46,935 nt of DNA from contig JALHOR010000039.1 of the NCBI GenBank assembly GCA_022842885.1, forward strand, positions 1 to 46,935, written 5' to 3'. The translations under genes and the position numbers were made by a program. The DNA is from Anaerolineae bacterium (GTDB lineage Bacteria > Chloroflexota > Anaerolineae > Aggregatilineales > Phototrophicaceae). Below are positions 1-7,055 of this stretch, piece by piece (within the stretch, counting starts at the first letter, position 1; each line of letters starts with the position of its first letter). A model generated the notes under the pieces. That model searched no databases and had not been told where the DNA came from. It was given only the letters and a program-made list of their open reading frames with translations.

Positions 1-96
1 TCTTGGCTGATTTGCGGTATGGTTGTCATGAGAAGGGGTACCTTTGTTATTTTGATGAACAAAAGTTTACCCCTTTTTCCTTAACTTGGTGCATAT

Positions 97-150
97 GGGG
101 CGAGGCATGCCTCGCCCCTGCTGGAAAACCCCTTTTCAAATGGTCTCTAA
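97..150. repeat. Dispersed palindromic repeat, copy A
   Basis: A 22-nt perfect palindrome centred on GCATGC (half-site GGGGCGAGGCA) at 97-118 is followed by about 32 nt that recur after the second copy at 5132-5187 (CTGCTGGAAAA, a C4T3-4 tract, then CAAATGGTCTCTAA). A third, shorter copy lies at 30587-30612. All copies are in intergenic DNA. A short open frame that covers this repeat (3-188) is not considered a gene. Confidence 0.85.
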
Positions 151-161
151 TAGTCCATGAC

Positions 162-189
162 TTACATCCAGCTAAAATGCCGCTATAAT
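162..189 (+). promoter_or_regulatory. Putative sigma70-type promoter of the PAS-STAS gene
   Basis: TTACAT (162-167) and a consensus TATAAT (184-189) are separated by 16 nt, with the next start codon at 224. The -10 is perfect and the -35 is weak. This is inferred from sequence only. Confidence 0.45.
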
Positions 190-223
190 ATTCCGAAATT
201 TTTCAAGGTGGGAGCGTATAGAG

Positions 224-1492
224 ATGGCAGAGGCAGCGCAAACGCGCATTGAACAATTAGAAACGGAATTAGCCGCTACGCGCCAACGGTTGCATATCTT
301 AGAACGTTTCTTGGAGCAAGTGCCTGTCGCGGCGGCGATTTATGATACCGACATGCGCTATCAAGCGATAACCGACGAATACATCAAAAATATGTTCCTA
401 CAAGAAAAAAACATCATCGGGCAGCGTCATGAAGACGTGATGAAAGTGCCGCCCTATTGGCAAGATGTGCATACCCGCGCTCTGCACGGCGAGACCATTG
501 AGGGGGAAGCCCGCTTTGAAAAAGGGGATATGGTGGGTTATAACCGTTGGCAAGTGACCCCTTGGCGGCAACCGGATGGCACCATTGGCGGCATTTTTAC
601 TTTTTCAGTGGTGCAGCGCAACGTCGCCATGACGGAAATCGCCCAAGAACGCTTGCAAACATTATTCCGTGAATCGCCCTTATGGGCATTGTATTTGAGT
701 CCGAGTGGGCAGATTGAATTGTTTAATCAAGACAATCCCGACAAAAGCCTGATTGGACATCATGTATTTGAGCTAACCCCCTCTGATATGTGGAATCGGC
801 ATCAGGCGGCACTGCGCGATGCAATCCAAGCACCGGGCAAAGCCATCACCTATGAAATTCGTGACCTCGAAAAACGATGGTTTGTGTGCCGTCTGACAGC
901 GATACGTCGCCAAGTCAACCGCGAGTTGCTTTCGTATCAAGCGAATGAAACCGGTGAATTTAATGCGAGCGATTTATTGACAGATAATACGGATAAAATT
1001 GCGGGTTTTATCTTGTTGATGAGCGACATCACTGAGCGCAAACAGGCAGAAGAAGAACGTGAGCAATTCCAGATACAGATTATTAATGCCCAGCGCGAAG
1101 CTCTACACCAACTGTCTACCCCTATCATCCCGTTGATGGAGCGTTTATTGGTGCTGCCGCTGATTGGTTCGATTGACGCCGCCCGTGCGCGAAAAATTTT
1201 GCGGGCGCTGCTCAAAGAAATTCAGAGTCATCGCGCCCGAATTGTGATTCTGGATATTACTGGGGTGCCAACGCTGGATGACCATGTGGCGGAACATCTG
1301 AATAAGACGATTCAGGCGGCACGGCTTAAAGGCGCTCAAACTATCATCACCGGCGTTTCTGATGCCGTTGCCGAAACCATGATAGATTTAGACGTTGATT
1401 GGGCAACCTTGGTGATTGCCCGTGATTTGGCAGATGGTTTGGGCATGGCACTCAAACGCATGGGACTCACCATTGCCCCGCATCAGCCCTAA
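224..1492 (+). CDS. RsbR-like PAS-PAS-STAS stressosome-type regulator
   Basis: The 422-residue protein begins with a short coiled coil (about 1-30), has a PAS domain (about 30-140) and a second, weaker PAS-like region (about 145-270), then a linker helix and a C-terminal STAS domain (about 285-415). The STAS part contains the RsbR-family pattern LSTPIIPLMERLLVLPLIGS and the LDITGVP strand. RsbR proteins build stressosomes that sense signals through the N-terminal domain and control RsbT-type kinases. In the usual Asp-Thr-x-Val-Ala phosphorylation motif after LDITGVP, this protein reads Asp-Asp-His-Val-Ala (DDHVA), so the acceptor Thr appears replaced by an acidic residue. The start at 224 follows a purine-rich AAGGTGGGAG. 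No RsbS or RsbT gene is adjacent; an RsbT-like protein lies far away at 21201-21626. Family assignment is good; the sensed signal is unknown. Confidence 0.85.
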   Translation: MAEAAQTRIEQLETELAATRQRLHILERFLEQVPVAAAIYDTDMRYQAITDEYIKNMFLQEKNIIGQRHEDVMKVPPYWQDVHTRALHGETIEGEARFEKGDMVGYNRWQVTPWRQPDGTIGGIFTFSVVQRNVAMTEIAQERLQTLFRESPLWALYLSPSGQIELFNQDNPDKSLIGHHVFELTPSDMWNRHQAALRDAIQAPGKAITYEIRDLEKRWFVCRLTAIRRQVNRELLSYQANETGEFNASDLLTDNTDKIAGFILLMSDITERKQAEEEREQFQIQIINAQREALHQLSTPIIPLMERLLVLPLIGSIDAARARKILRALLKEIQSHRARIVILDITGVPTLDDHVAEHLNKTIQAARLKGAQTIITGVSDAVAETMIDLDVDWATLVIARDLADGLGMALKRMGLTIAPHQP

Positions 1493-1529
1493 GCGCAACC
1501 CCTTATCTATCAATCTGAATGATGCTTGT

Positions 1530-2411
1530 TTACTGCAAATGGCGCAATTTATCGGGGTTACGGATAAAATGTAGGGCGGTTAAATGGCTGCCATCGCTTT
1601 CTAACATCAAGACGGTTTCCAGTTTGCCCGCGCCATTCCGAACTAAAATGCTTTCGCGCCCATTCAGGATAACAATTTCGGCAATGGCATTCACTTTCTT
1701 ACTCTGTTTTGCTAGACCAGCGATAAATTGGGCAGCGGCGTCACGCCCATGAATCGGGCGAATTGCAGCGGCAATTTTGCCGCCACCATCTGACCAAATC
1801 GTAACATCTTCTGCTAGCAGCGATTGCAACGCGCTTAATTCACCCACTTGGATAGCTTGCACAAATTTCATAACCATGTGCTGATGTGTTTCGCGCGAGA
1901 CATCAAAGCGACTACGTTGGGCGCTGATGTGTTTTTTGGCACGGCTGAAGGCTTGCCGACAAGCAGTTTCGCTTTTTTCTAGCATCACGGCAATTTCAGT
2001 ATAATCATAATCAAATACTTCTCGCAGCAAAAAGACGGCACGTTCCAGCGGATTTAATGCCTCTAGCAGCACCAGAAACGCCATCGAAATTGAATCCAGC
2101 GTGCTAACGACTCCGGCGGGATTTTCTAATTCGGGTTGCTGCTCGGTCAAAACAGGCTCTGGCAGCCAAGGACCAATATAGGTTTCGCGCTGGTGACGTG
2201 CTGATTTCAGATTATCCAGACACAAACGGGTCACAATGGCGCATAAATAATGTTTTGGCATTTGGACAGTGGCTAAATCGGCTTGTTGATAGCGCACGAA
2301 GGTTTCTTGCACCATATCTTCTGCCTCCATCACGCTGCCCAACATGCGATAGGCAATGCTGAATAACAATGGGCGATAGTGTTCAAAATCGTTCAGTTGG
2401 CTATCAAACAT
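1530..2411 (-). CDS. sigJ: ECF41-family sigma factor (SigJ-like) with C-terminal SnoaL-like domain
   Basis: The start chosen is the ATG at 2411 (protein begins MFDSQ), with AGGA 8 nt upstream; this gives 293 residues, the normal ECF41 length. Region 2 lies at about 10-75, region 4 at about 105-165, and a SnoaL-like fold at about 175-290. Three ECF41 hallmarks are visible: WLPEP in the linker (82-86), DGGGK (208-212) and NPDKL near the C terminus (285-289). In this family the fused C-terminal domain replaces a separate anti-sigma factor and modulates activity. The gene lies 62 nt downstream of an oxidoreductase on the same strand, which matches the known ECF41 association with carboxymuconolactone decarboxylase/oxidoreductase/epimerase genes. 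The promoter of that operon fits the ECF41 consensus, which suggests autoregulation. Confidence 0.93.
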   Translation of the reverse strand: MFDSQLNDFEHYRPLLFSIAYRMLGSVMEAEDMVQETFVRYQQADLATVQMPKHYLCAIVTRLCLDNLKSARHQRETYIGPWLPEPVLTEQQPELENPAGVVSTLDSISMAFLVLLEALNPLERAVFLLREVFDYDYTEIAVMLEKSETACRQAFSRAKKHISAQRSRFDVSRETHQHMVMKFVQAIQVGELSALQSLLAEDVTIWSDGGGKIAAAIRPIHGRDAAAQFIAGLAKQSKKVNAIAEIVILNGRESILVRNGAGKLETVLMLESDGSHLTALHFIRNPDKLRHLQ

Positions 2412-2473
2412 ACACATTATCCTATTCATAAACAGAGGCGCAAAAATGCCGCCCCTGTCTGGTTTTTTACTGA

Positions 2474-3664
2474 CTACGCTTGTGGCTGTGTTATCAACGC
2501 AGGATGAGCGACTTTGCCTTTTGGCACGATATAACTGCCGGGTAGCAAGCGTTCTAGGCGCAGCGCCACAACGGTATATTGGCAAATCATTTCTTTGGCA
2601 ATGGCACCGGCATAACCTGTGATAATTTTTTCCTGCGGTGTGTCATCAGCATTCACAAATTGCAGCAAACCGCGCCGTCGCCCTAAGCTGATGCATTGCA
2701 CCATATAAGCAAAATTCATCGGTTGTAACGGTTTTCCGGTCAATAATGCACCTGCATTATCGGCGGCAACCGCACCCATAGGCATGGCAGTGGCACATGC
2801 CATCCGCATCTTTAGCCCGGTTTCGGGCGCGAATGCCCCGGCATCGCCCGCTGCAAAAATATCTGGGTGCGATACTGACCGCAGCGTTTCATCAATGATA
2901 ATTTGCCCCTGAGCATTCACCAACACACCAGCGGCACGGGCTAATGGCGAAGGTATAAAACCGCCCGTCCACAAACAGGCATCCGCTTCCAGCAAATGAC
3001 CTGTTTCGGTCAAAACACCATTGGCTTGCACTGCTTGCACACCGGTTTGTTCTATCAGGGTGATACCAAACTCAGCCAATGTTTGCCGAATATAGGCACG
3101 CCCTTTATTGGACAAGCCTTCGCCCACCATGCCCCGCGTGAGCAAGGTGATTTGCAAGCCGGGGTAAGTTTCGGCAAGTTCGGTTGCCGCTTCAATCCCG
3201 GTTAGCCCACCGCCCAGAACGAATAATGTTCCCCGCTGTTGCGCTAACTGTGGCAAACGCGCCGCCATCTGTGTGACGGATGCTGCCTCCAATGTGAAGG
3301 CGTGATCGCGCACGCCCGGTACAACCGCTTGGTTGATAACACTCCCTGCTGCATAAATGAGGGTATCATAGGCAATATCTTGTTGAGTCTCACCTAGCTG
3401 GATACTGACAAGTTTTTGCTGTGGGTTGAATTGGGTGACAGTGCCACATATCCGATGAATATTTTTGCCGCGCAGCAATTTTGCCAAAGCATACTGGCGG
3501 GGTATTTGCCCGGCAAGTTGTTGATGCAGCCGAATCCGTTGAACGAAAGTGTCGCGGGCGTTAATCAGGGTAATCTCTGCCACCTGCTGCGATGCTAACC
3601 GCAGGGCGGCTAACACACCAGCATAGCCACCACCCATGATAACGACTCGTTGTTTGTGAGACAT
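2474..3664 (-). CDS. FAD-dependent NAD(P)H oxidoreductase (type II NADH dehydrogenase-like)
   Basis: The start at ATG 3664 (MSHKQRVV) is set by GAGGAG seven nt upstream; the protein is 396 residues. An N-terminal dinucleotide-binding fold has GGGYAG at 11-16, a second nucleotide-binding glycine motif (VLGGGLTG) lies mid-protein, and the flavin-binding motif (IFAAGDAGAF) follows. This is the arrangement of the pyridine nucleotide-disulfide oxidoreductase/NDH-2 family. It probably oxidises NAD(P)H and passes electrons to a quinone or another acceptor; no clear membrane anchor is seen. It is first in an operon with the ECF41 sigma gene and is the likely target gene of that sigma factor. Exact substrate is unknown. 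Confidence 0.87.
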   Translation of the reverse strand: MSHKQRVVIMGGGYAGVLAALRLASQQVAEITLINARDTFVQRIRLHQQLAGQIPRQYALAKLLRGKNIHRICGTVTQFNPQQKLVSIQLGETQQDIAYDTLIYAAGSVINQAVVPGVRDHAFTLEAASVTQMAARLPQLAQQRGTLFVLGGGLTGIEAATELAETYPGLQITLLTRGMVGEGLSNKGRAYIRQTLAEFGITLIEQTGVQAVQANGVLTETGHLLEADACLWTGGFIPSPLARAAGVLVNAQGQIIIDETLRSVSHPDIFAAGDAGAFAPETGLKMRMACATAMPMGAVAADNAGALLTGKPLQPMNFAYMVQCISLGRRRGLLQFVNADDTPQEKIITGYAGAIAKEMICQYTVVALRLERLLPGSYIVPKGKVAHPALITQPQA

Positions 3665-3706
3665 AGTACTGCTCCTCATGATTATCACGAACATTCTGCA
3701 ATATAA

Positions 3707-3733
3707 GACGAGCAGCCCCGCGCATTTGTGACA
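3707..3733 (-). promoter_or_regulatory. ECF41-type promoter
   Basis: Read on the minus strand the site is TGTCACA (-35), a 16-nt spacer, and CGTC (-10). This is the published ECF41 promoter consensus with the expected spacing. It lies about 43 nt upstream of the oxidoreductase start codon (3664) and drives the oxidoreductase-sigJ operon. The rest of the stretch to 3960 shows no gene. Confidence 0.85.
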
Positions 3734-3960
3734 AACTTTGCGTCCAGTTTCCAAAATGTGCCAAATACGCTGAATGGTCTTAGCTGTGACTTTTCGTATA
3801 TGGCTGTATTTGCTACGATGAAAGCTAATTTTGTTCAGAAATATTTTTAGGCATGGTTTTATCCCTGCGGAACGGTTGTAGGCGCAAGGCGTGTCTGAAA
3901 ATAAAATGATGTCCTGCTCATGGTTTGGGCAGGCTAAACCGCTGAGAGGCTTGGCATTGT

Positions 3961-5103
3961 ATGGATTACGTCATTCCGTTTAATAAACCCATGATGGTCG
4001 GCGCTGAGATGGAGTATATTCAGGCGGCGCTGCACAATTTGCATGTATCGGGCGATGGGGCTTTCACCAAACAAACCCATGCTTGGTTGGAAAATACTAT
4101 CGGCGCAAAAAAAGCCTTATTGACGACTTCTTGCACCCATGCGCTGGAAATGTCGGCAATTTTGCTGGATATTCAGCCGGGTGATGAAGTGATTGTGCCA
4201 GCATTCACGTTTGTTAGCACCGTGAATGCTTTTGTGCTGCGCGGCGCAAAACCGATTTTTGCGGATATTCGTCCTGATACGCTGAATATGGATGAAACCA
4301 AACTGGAAGCATTGATTACGCCGCATACCCGCGCCATTGTGCCAGTGCATTATGCAGGTGTCGCTTGCGAGATGGATGCCATTATGGCAATCGCCAATCG
4401 GCACGGTATCGCCGTTGTGGAAGATAATGCTCATGGGCTGCTGGCACAATACAAAGGCAAAAATCTGGGAACATTTGGGGCAATGGCGACCCAAAGTTTT
4501 CATGAGACGAAAAATTTTCATTGTGGCGAAGGCGGCGCATTGTTGATTAATGACCCGCAATATGTGGAACGTGCCGAAATTATCCGCGAAAAAGGCACCA
4601 ATCGCAGCCGCTTTTTCCGTGGACAGGTGGATAAATATACATGGGTGGATGTTGGTTCTAGTTATTTGCCATCGGATATGCTAGCAGCATATTTATATGC
4701 TCAATTTGAACAACGCGAGTATATCCAATCGTCGCGGGCGCAGGCATGGCGCTTATACGCCGAGCATCTCAGCGATTGGGCAGAAGAACATCGCGTCCAA
4801 CTGCCGACTGTGCCTGCTCATGTCGAACAAGCCTATCATATGTTTTATATGCTGCTGCCATCGCTAGAGGTGCGTACCAAAATTATCGCCCATCTTAAAG
4901 AGCGCGGGATACAAACGGTGTTTCATTATTTGCCCTTAAATGTATCCGATATGGGCAAGGCATTTGGTGGCAAAGCGGGCGATTGCCCGGTGACAGAAGA
5001 TGTGAGTGACCGGCTGCTGCGTTTGCCCTTTTATAACACCCTCTCCGAAAGCGATGTGATGCAAGTGGTCGAGGCGTTCTACGCTTTTACCGATTGGGTT
5101 TAA
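3961..5103 (+). CDS. wecE: dTDP-4-amino-4,6-dideoxygalactose transaminase (WecE/RffA)
   Basis: The 380-residue PLP enzyme belongs to the DegT/DnrJ/EryC1/StrS family and follows the enterobacterial WecE sequence closely along its length, for example in VHYAGVACEMD, EIIREKGTNRS and FFRGQVDKYTW. The Schiff-base lysine is in SFHETKNF (Lys184). WecE converts dTDP-4-keto-6-deoxyglucose to dTDP-4-amino-4,6-dideoxygalactose (Fuc4N precursor), using glutamate as amino donor. It acts in the cytoplasm to supply a sugar for surface polysaccharide. No other sugar-nucleotide gene is adjacent, but a convergent GT2 glycosyltransferase follows, consistent with envelope polysaccharide synthesis. The upstream GAGAGG gives a loose ribosome binding site. 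Confidence 0.92.
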   Translation: MDYVIPFNKPMMVGAEMEYIQAALHNLHVSGDGAFTKQTHAWLENTIGAKKALLTTSCTHALEMSAILLDIQPGDEVIVPAFTFVSTVNAFVLRGAKPIFADIRPDTLNMDETKLEALITPHTRAIVPVHYAGVACEMDAIMAIANRHGIAVVEDNAHGLLAQYKGKNLGTFGAMATQSFHETKNFHCGEGGALLINDPQYVERAEIIREKGTNRSRFFRGQVDKYTWVDVGSSYLPSDMLAAYLYAQFEQREYIQSSRAQAWRLYAEHLSDWAEEHRVQLPTVPAHVEQAYHMFYMLLPSLEVRTKIIAHLKERGIQTVFHYLPLNVSDMGKAFGGKAGDCPVTEDVSDRLLRLPFYNTLSESDVMQVVEAFYAFTDWV

Positions 5104-5131
5104 GAAGTCATTTGAGAAGTCTTTGTTTGTA

Positions 5132-5187
5132 GGGGCGAGGCATGCCTCGCTCCTGCTGGAAAATACCCCTTTCCAAATGGTCTCTAA
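5132..5187. repeat. Dispersed palindromic repeat, copy B
   Basis: Second long copy of the repeat at 97-150. The palindrome has one mismatch (CTCGCTCC instead of CTCGCCCC) and a 2-nt indel in the downstream part. It sits between the converging wecE and GT2 genes, where it could fold as a hairpin in either transcript. Confidence 0.85.
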
Positions 5188-5209
5188 CGAGAATGTATAG
5201 CGCCCGATT

Positions 5210-6187
5210 TTATAAGTGCCAATCCGGTGGGTGCTGCTGTAAACGCCAGCGCCAGCCCGCCGGATACCCCACCATTTTTGCTACATCGCCCACAACCCGT
5301 ATCACCGGAATCCACAAAATGGCTTGTAACCATGCCCCAAGCGATGTCTGGGGTGCGGTTCGCATCACGATGGGCAAGCGTTGATAGGGCTGGCGCAAAT
5401 AAATCGCACCGCCCAACAACAGTAAACTCAAAAACGCCGGATGAACGACCAAAATCAATGCGAATACGATTGGCAGTAGCACCAAATAAGTGATATACCG
5501 AATCGCGTGGCGTTTGCGCCATAAATCGGCTTTGCCATCCCCCCGCGCATAGCGATAATACTGCTTAAAAAATGCCCACAGCGATGAACGCGGCTGAAAA
5601 TATACGACGGCTTCCGGCACAAACACTAACGGCGGTTGTGTGGCTTTCAGCCGAAAGTCAAAAATTAAATCTTCGCAGTAATCCAACCACTCAGGATAAC
5701 CCGCAACGTGCAGCGCGGCTTGTTTGCGAACGGCAATACTGCGGCTGCTCGGCAAAAAGGTTGCGGCATCAATTTCATGGGCTAGTGGCAGCGTGGTCGC
5801 ACCGAGGGCAGTTTCAAAAATGGTCTGGGGGTCAGCTTGGAAAAAGCCACCCACGACCGTTACAGCGGATTTTTCTAGCAGGGGTTGCGTGAGCTGTGCC
5901 AACCATTCCGGGTGCAAGCGTACCCCGGCATCGGTGATGGCAATAATATCATAGCGTGCCGCACGAAGGGCGATATTGCGCCCTTGGCTGATATTGCAAC
6001 CCGGTTCCACTAGAATTTTTAGCGGCAAGTGCGCTTGATAATCGCGCAAAATCTCGACTGTGTTATCACGACTGCCGCCATCCACGATGATAATTTCGTC
6101 GGGTAGGCGCGTTTGCTGCTGGATGCTATGCATCAGGCGGTGAATGCTGCTGCCTTCGTTGAGTACTGTAGCGATGAGGGTTATCAT
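5210..6187 (-). CDS. Family 2 glycosyltransferase with C-terminal membrane segments
   Basis: The 325-residue protein has an N-terminal GT-A fold: IIIVDGGSRDNT (Asp36), the metal-binding TDAG (85-88, in place of a plain DxD), and the acceptor-side Glu-Asp pair of DYCEDLIFDF (172-173). RYARGDG (212-218) resembles the QxxRW-type product-site motif. Two hydrophobic segments (about 232-249 and 251-263) and a short amphipathic tail follow. It probably transfers a sugar onto a lipid-linked or surface acceptor at the cytoplasmic membrane. It converges with wecE and lies on the same strand as the Y RNA array upstream, so read-through is possible. The specific sugar is not predictable. Confidence 0.88.
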   Translation of the reverse strand: MITLIATVLNEGSSIHRLMHSIQQQTRLPDEIIIVDGGSRDNTVEILRDYQAHLPLKILVEPGCNISQGRNIALRAARYDIIAITDAGVRLHPEWLAQLTQPLLEKSAVTVVGGFFQADPQTIFETALGATTLPLAHEIDAATFLPSSRSIAVRKQAALHVAGYPEWLDYCEDLIFDFRLKATQPPLVFVPEAVVYFQPRSSLWAFFKQYYRYARGDGKADLWRKRHAIRYITYLVLLPIVFALILVVHPAFLSLLLLGGAIYLRQPYQRLPIVMRTAPQTSLGAWLQAILWIPVIRVVGDVAKMVGYPAGWRWRLQQHPPDWHL

Positions 6188-6301
6188 ATGTGATTATCGT
6201 CGGGCAGAAAGTGATTGAATATTTCGATGGTATTCTACACCGGCAGGGATACATAAACGGGGGATAACATAGGCATTTTTTGCCCAACACACTCATGATA
6301 A

Positions 6302-6386
6302 TGGAGATGGCGGGATTCGAACCCGCGATGCACGCGGCGGCGCTTCGGCTTTAATCCGCGTTCCGTCCCAATTTCGGCTCATCCCC
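6302..6386 (-). tRNA. tRNA-Leu(UAA)-like sequence, degenerate
   Basis: In normal (unpermuted) order on the minus strand, 85 nt can be folded as a class II tRNA. Acceptor strands are GGGGATG and CATCTCC (7 bp with one G-U) with discriminator A. The D stem is CCG/CGG with AATTGGGA in the loop. The T arm is a perfect GCGGG/CCCGC around TTCGAAT. The anticodon loop reads ATTAAAG (anticodon UAA), but the anticodon stem has only three pairs and the residue 5' of U33 is A, both atypical. It follows the Y RNA array and may be a decayed tRNA, the tail of the array transcript, or a tRNA mimic. Confidence 0.5.
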
Positions 6387-6399
6387 AATGGTAAAAAAG

Positions 6400-6463
6400 T
6401 GCCGCATAGAAGATTTGAACTTCTACGCTAAGACAAGCGCCTCTGCCGTTGGGCTAATGTGGC
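6400..6463 (-). ncRNA. tRNA-like RNA lacking a normal anticodon arm
   Basis: A 64-nt sequence in normal order has acceptor strands GCCACAT/ATGCGGC (one A-C mismatch), D stem GCC/GGC with an AACGGCAGA loop, and T arm AGAAG/CTTCT around TTCAAAT. Between D and T arms there are only 14 nt, room for at most a 3-bp stub (GCT/AGC), so it cannot present a standard anticodon. It ends in C followed by TTTTTT. It keeps elbow and acceptor only, as the tRNA-like modules of the neighbouring Y RNAs do, but is not permuted. It may be a functional mimic or a deletion product. Confidence 0.5.
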
Positions 6464-6467
6464 GGGT

Positions 6468-6488
6468 GATATGGATAAACTCCGTATC
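6468..6488 (-). ncRNA. Possible Y RNA remnant
   Basis: The minus strand reads GATACGGAGTTTATCC then ATATC. GTTTATCC is the same box found on the 3' strand of Y2 and Y6, here folded with a short GATACGGA arm (GATA/TATC and GGA/TCC with one mismatch). No GGGTCG-N8-GGTTATC element precedes it. It may be a collapsed Y RNA copy. Confidence 0.3.
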
Positions 6489-6500
6489 AAAATAATAGCG

Positions 6501-6647
6501 GCGATGCGGATAAAGGATGTGATGGATGTTTTTGGCGCTCTCCCAACTGAGCTACCTTCCCCATGTTTTTAAAGGGGGGAAGAGCAGGACTCGAACCTGC
6601 GACCTCCCGAGTTCATTCGATAACCCATGCACGGCGACCCGCATCGC
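6501..6647 (-). ncRNA. Y RNA-like unit Y6 with permuted tRNA-like module
   Basis: The terminal stem is a perfect 9 bp: GCGATGCGG at the 5' end and CCGCATCGC at the 3' end. The conserved element GGGTCG-N8-GGGTTATC is at 6640-6619, and the 3' strand has CTTTATCC. Between them lies a tRNA in circularly permuted order: T arm GCAGG/CCTGC around TTCGAGT, 3' acceptor strand CTTCCCC, a 13-nt loop, 5' acceptor strand GGGGAAG, then a canonical D arm (GTAGCTCAGTTGGGAGAGC). No stable anticodon stem is seen. The Ro60-binding stem therefore takes the place of the anticodon arm, as in the bacterial YrlA architecture described near rsr genes. It is 18 nt from Y5. Confidence 0.85.
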
Positions 6648-6665
6648 ACTATGATATACTGATGT

Positions 6666-6895
6666 AACGCAATCCAGTAAAACGCTTCCCAAATTTCATT
6701 AGATTTAGCCCGCAGATGAATTGAGCGATACGGACTTATGAGCTTGCCCCCACCCGTCGCATCTGACGAAAAATCGCCCGCTTGACCCGTTTTCCAAACT
6801 CACGCCTGAAAAACTATCGCTGTCTAACGCCCGATTGGACGTTGCAGTTACTTTATAGGGTGTAATGATAACCCCTATCTACCGACCCGCGTTGC
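6666..6895 (-). ncRNA. Y RNA-like unit Y5 with large unidentified domain
   Basis: The conserved element GGGTCG-N8-GGGTTATC is present at 6888-6867. A 3' partner is less clear than in other units: TTGCGTT (6672-6666) can pair with AACGCGG with two G-U pairs, which would give a 230-nt RNA. The usual TTATCC box is missing on that strand. The interior has no T-arm motif, so it is not tRNA-like, and I do not recognise it as RNase P, tmRNA or another known RNA. The 3' boundary is uncertain, and the unit could be truncated. Confidence 0.5.
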
Positions 6896-6903
6896 TAATC
6901 TAC

Positions 6904-7011
6904 CATCAGGTGAATGAGCCGTGACAGGCTCACACTCTGAGGTTTGCCAAAGCGATAGATACCGCTTTGGCAATGGTCAGAGAACGATAACCTGCCATGT
7001 TCGACCCGATG
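6904..7011 (-). ncRNA. Y RNA-like unit Y4 with hairpin module
   Basis: The terminal stem is CATCGGGT with ACCTGATG (8 bp, one G-U). The conserved element is the variant GGGTCG-N8-AGGTTATC at 7007-6986. The insert is not tRNA-like. It is a long rod with an outer helix CTCTGA/TCAGAG, an internal loop, and a perfect 11-bp inner helix (TTGCCAAAGCG/CGCTTTGGCAA, 6973-6944), followed by a second hairpin TGAGCC/GGCTCA. It ends only 8 nt before Y5, so separate promoters are unlikely and processing from a longer transcript is inferred. Confidence 0.7.
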
Positions 7012-7055
7012 AGAATTACCAGCCTCTACCAGTCTTATAGTTTTACAATTTTTGG

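Noticed and set aside
3..188. Short open frame at the left edge
   Set aside because: It runs across the palindromic repeat, has no recognisable domain and no ribosome binding site.
4117..4560. Minus-strand frame inside wecE
   Set aside because: Shadow of a strongly conserved plus-strand enzyme gene.
6271..6283. GGCA-AAAAA-TGCC hairpin as terminator of the Y array
   Set aside because: Only four base pairs and no T tract follows on the minus strand.
6302..6386. tmRNA 3' end
   Set aside because: The T arm resembles any tRNA domain, but the 5' acceptor strand is only about 85 nt away and no tag reading frame or tmRNA 5' signature exists.
6666..6895. RNase P RNA or another known large ncRNA inside Y5
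   Set aside because: No conserved RNase P core sequences could be recognised.
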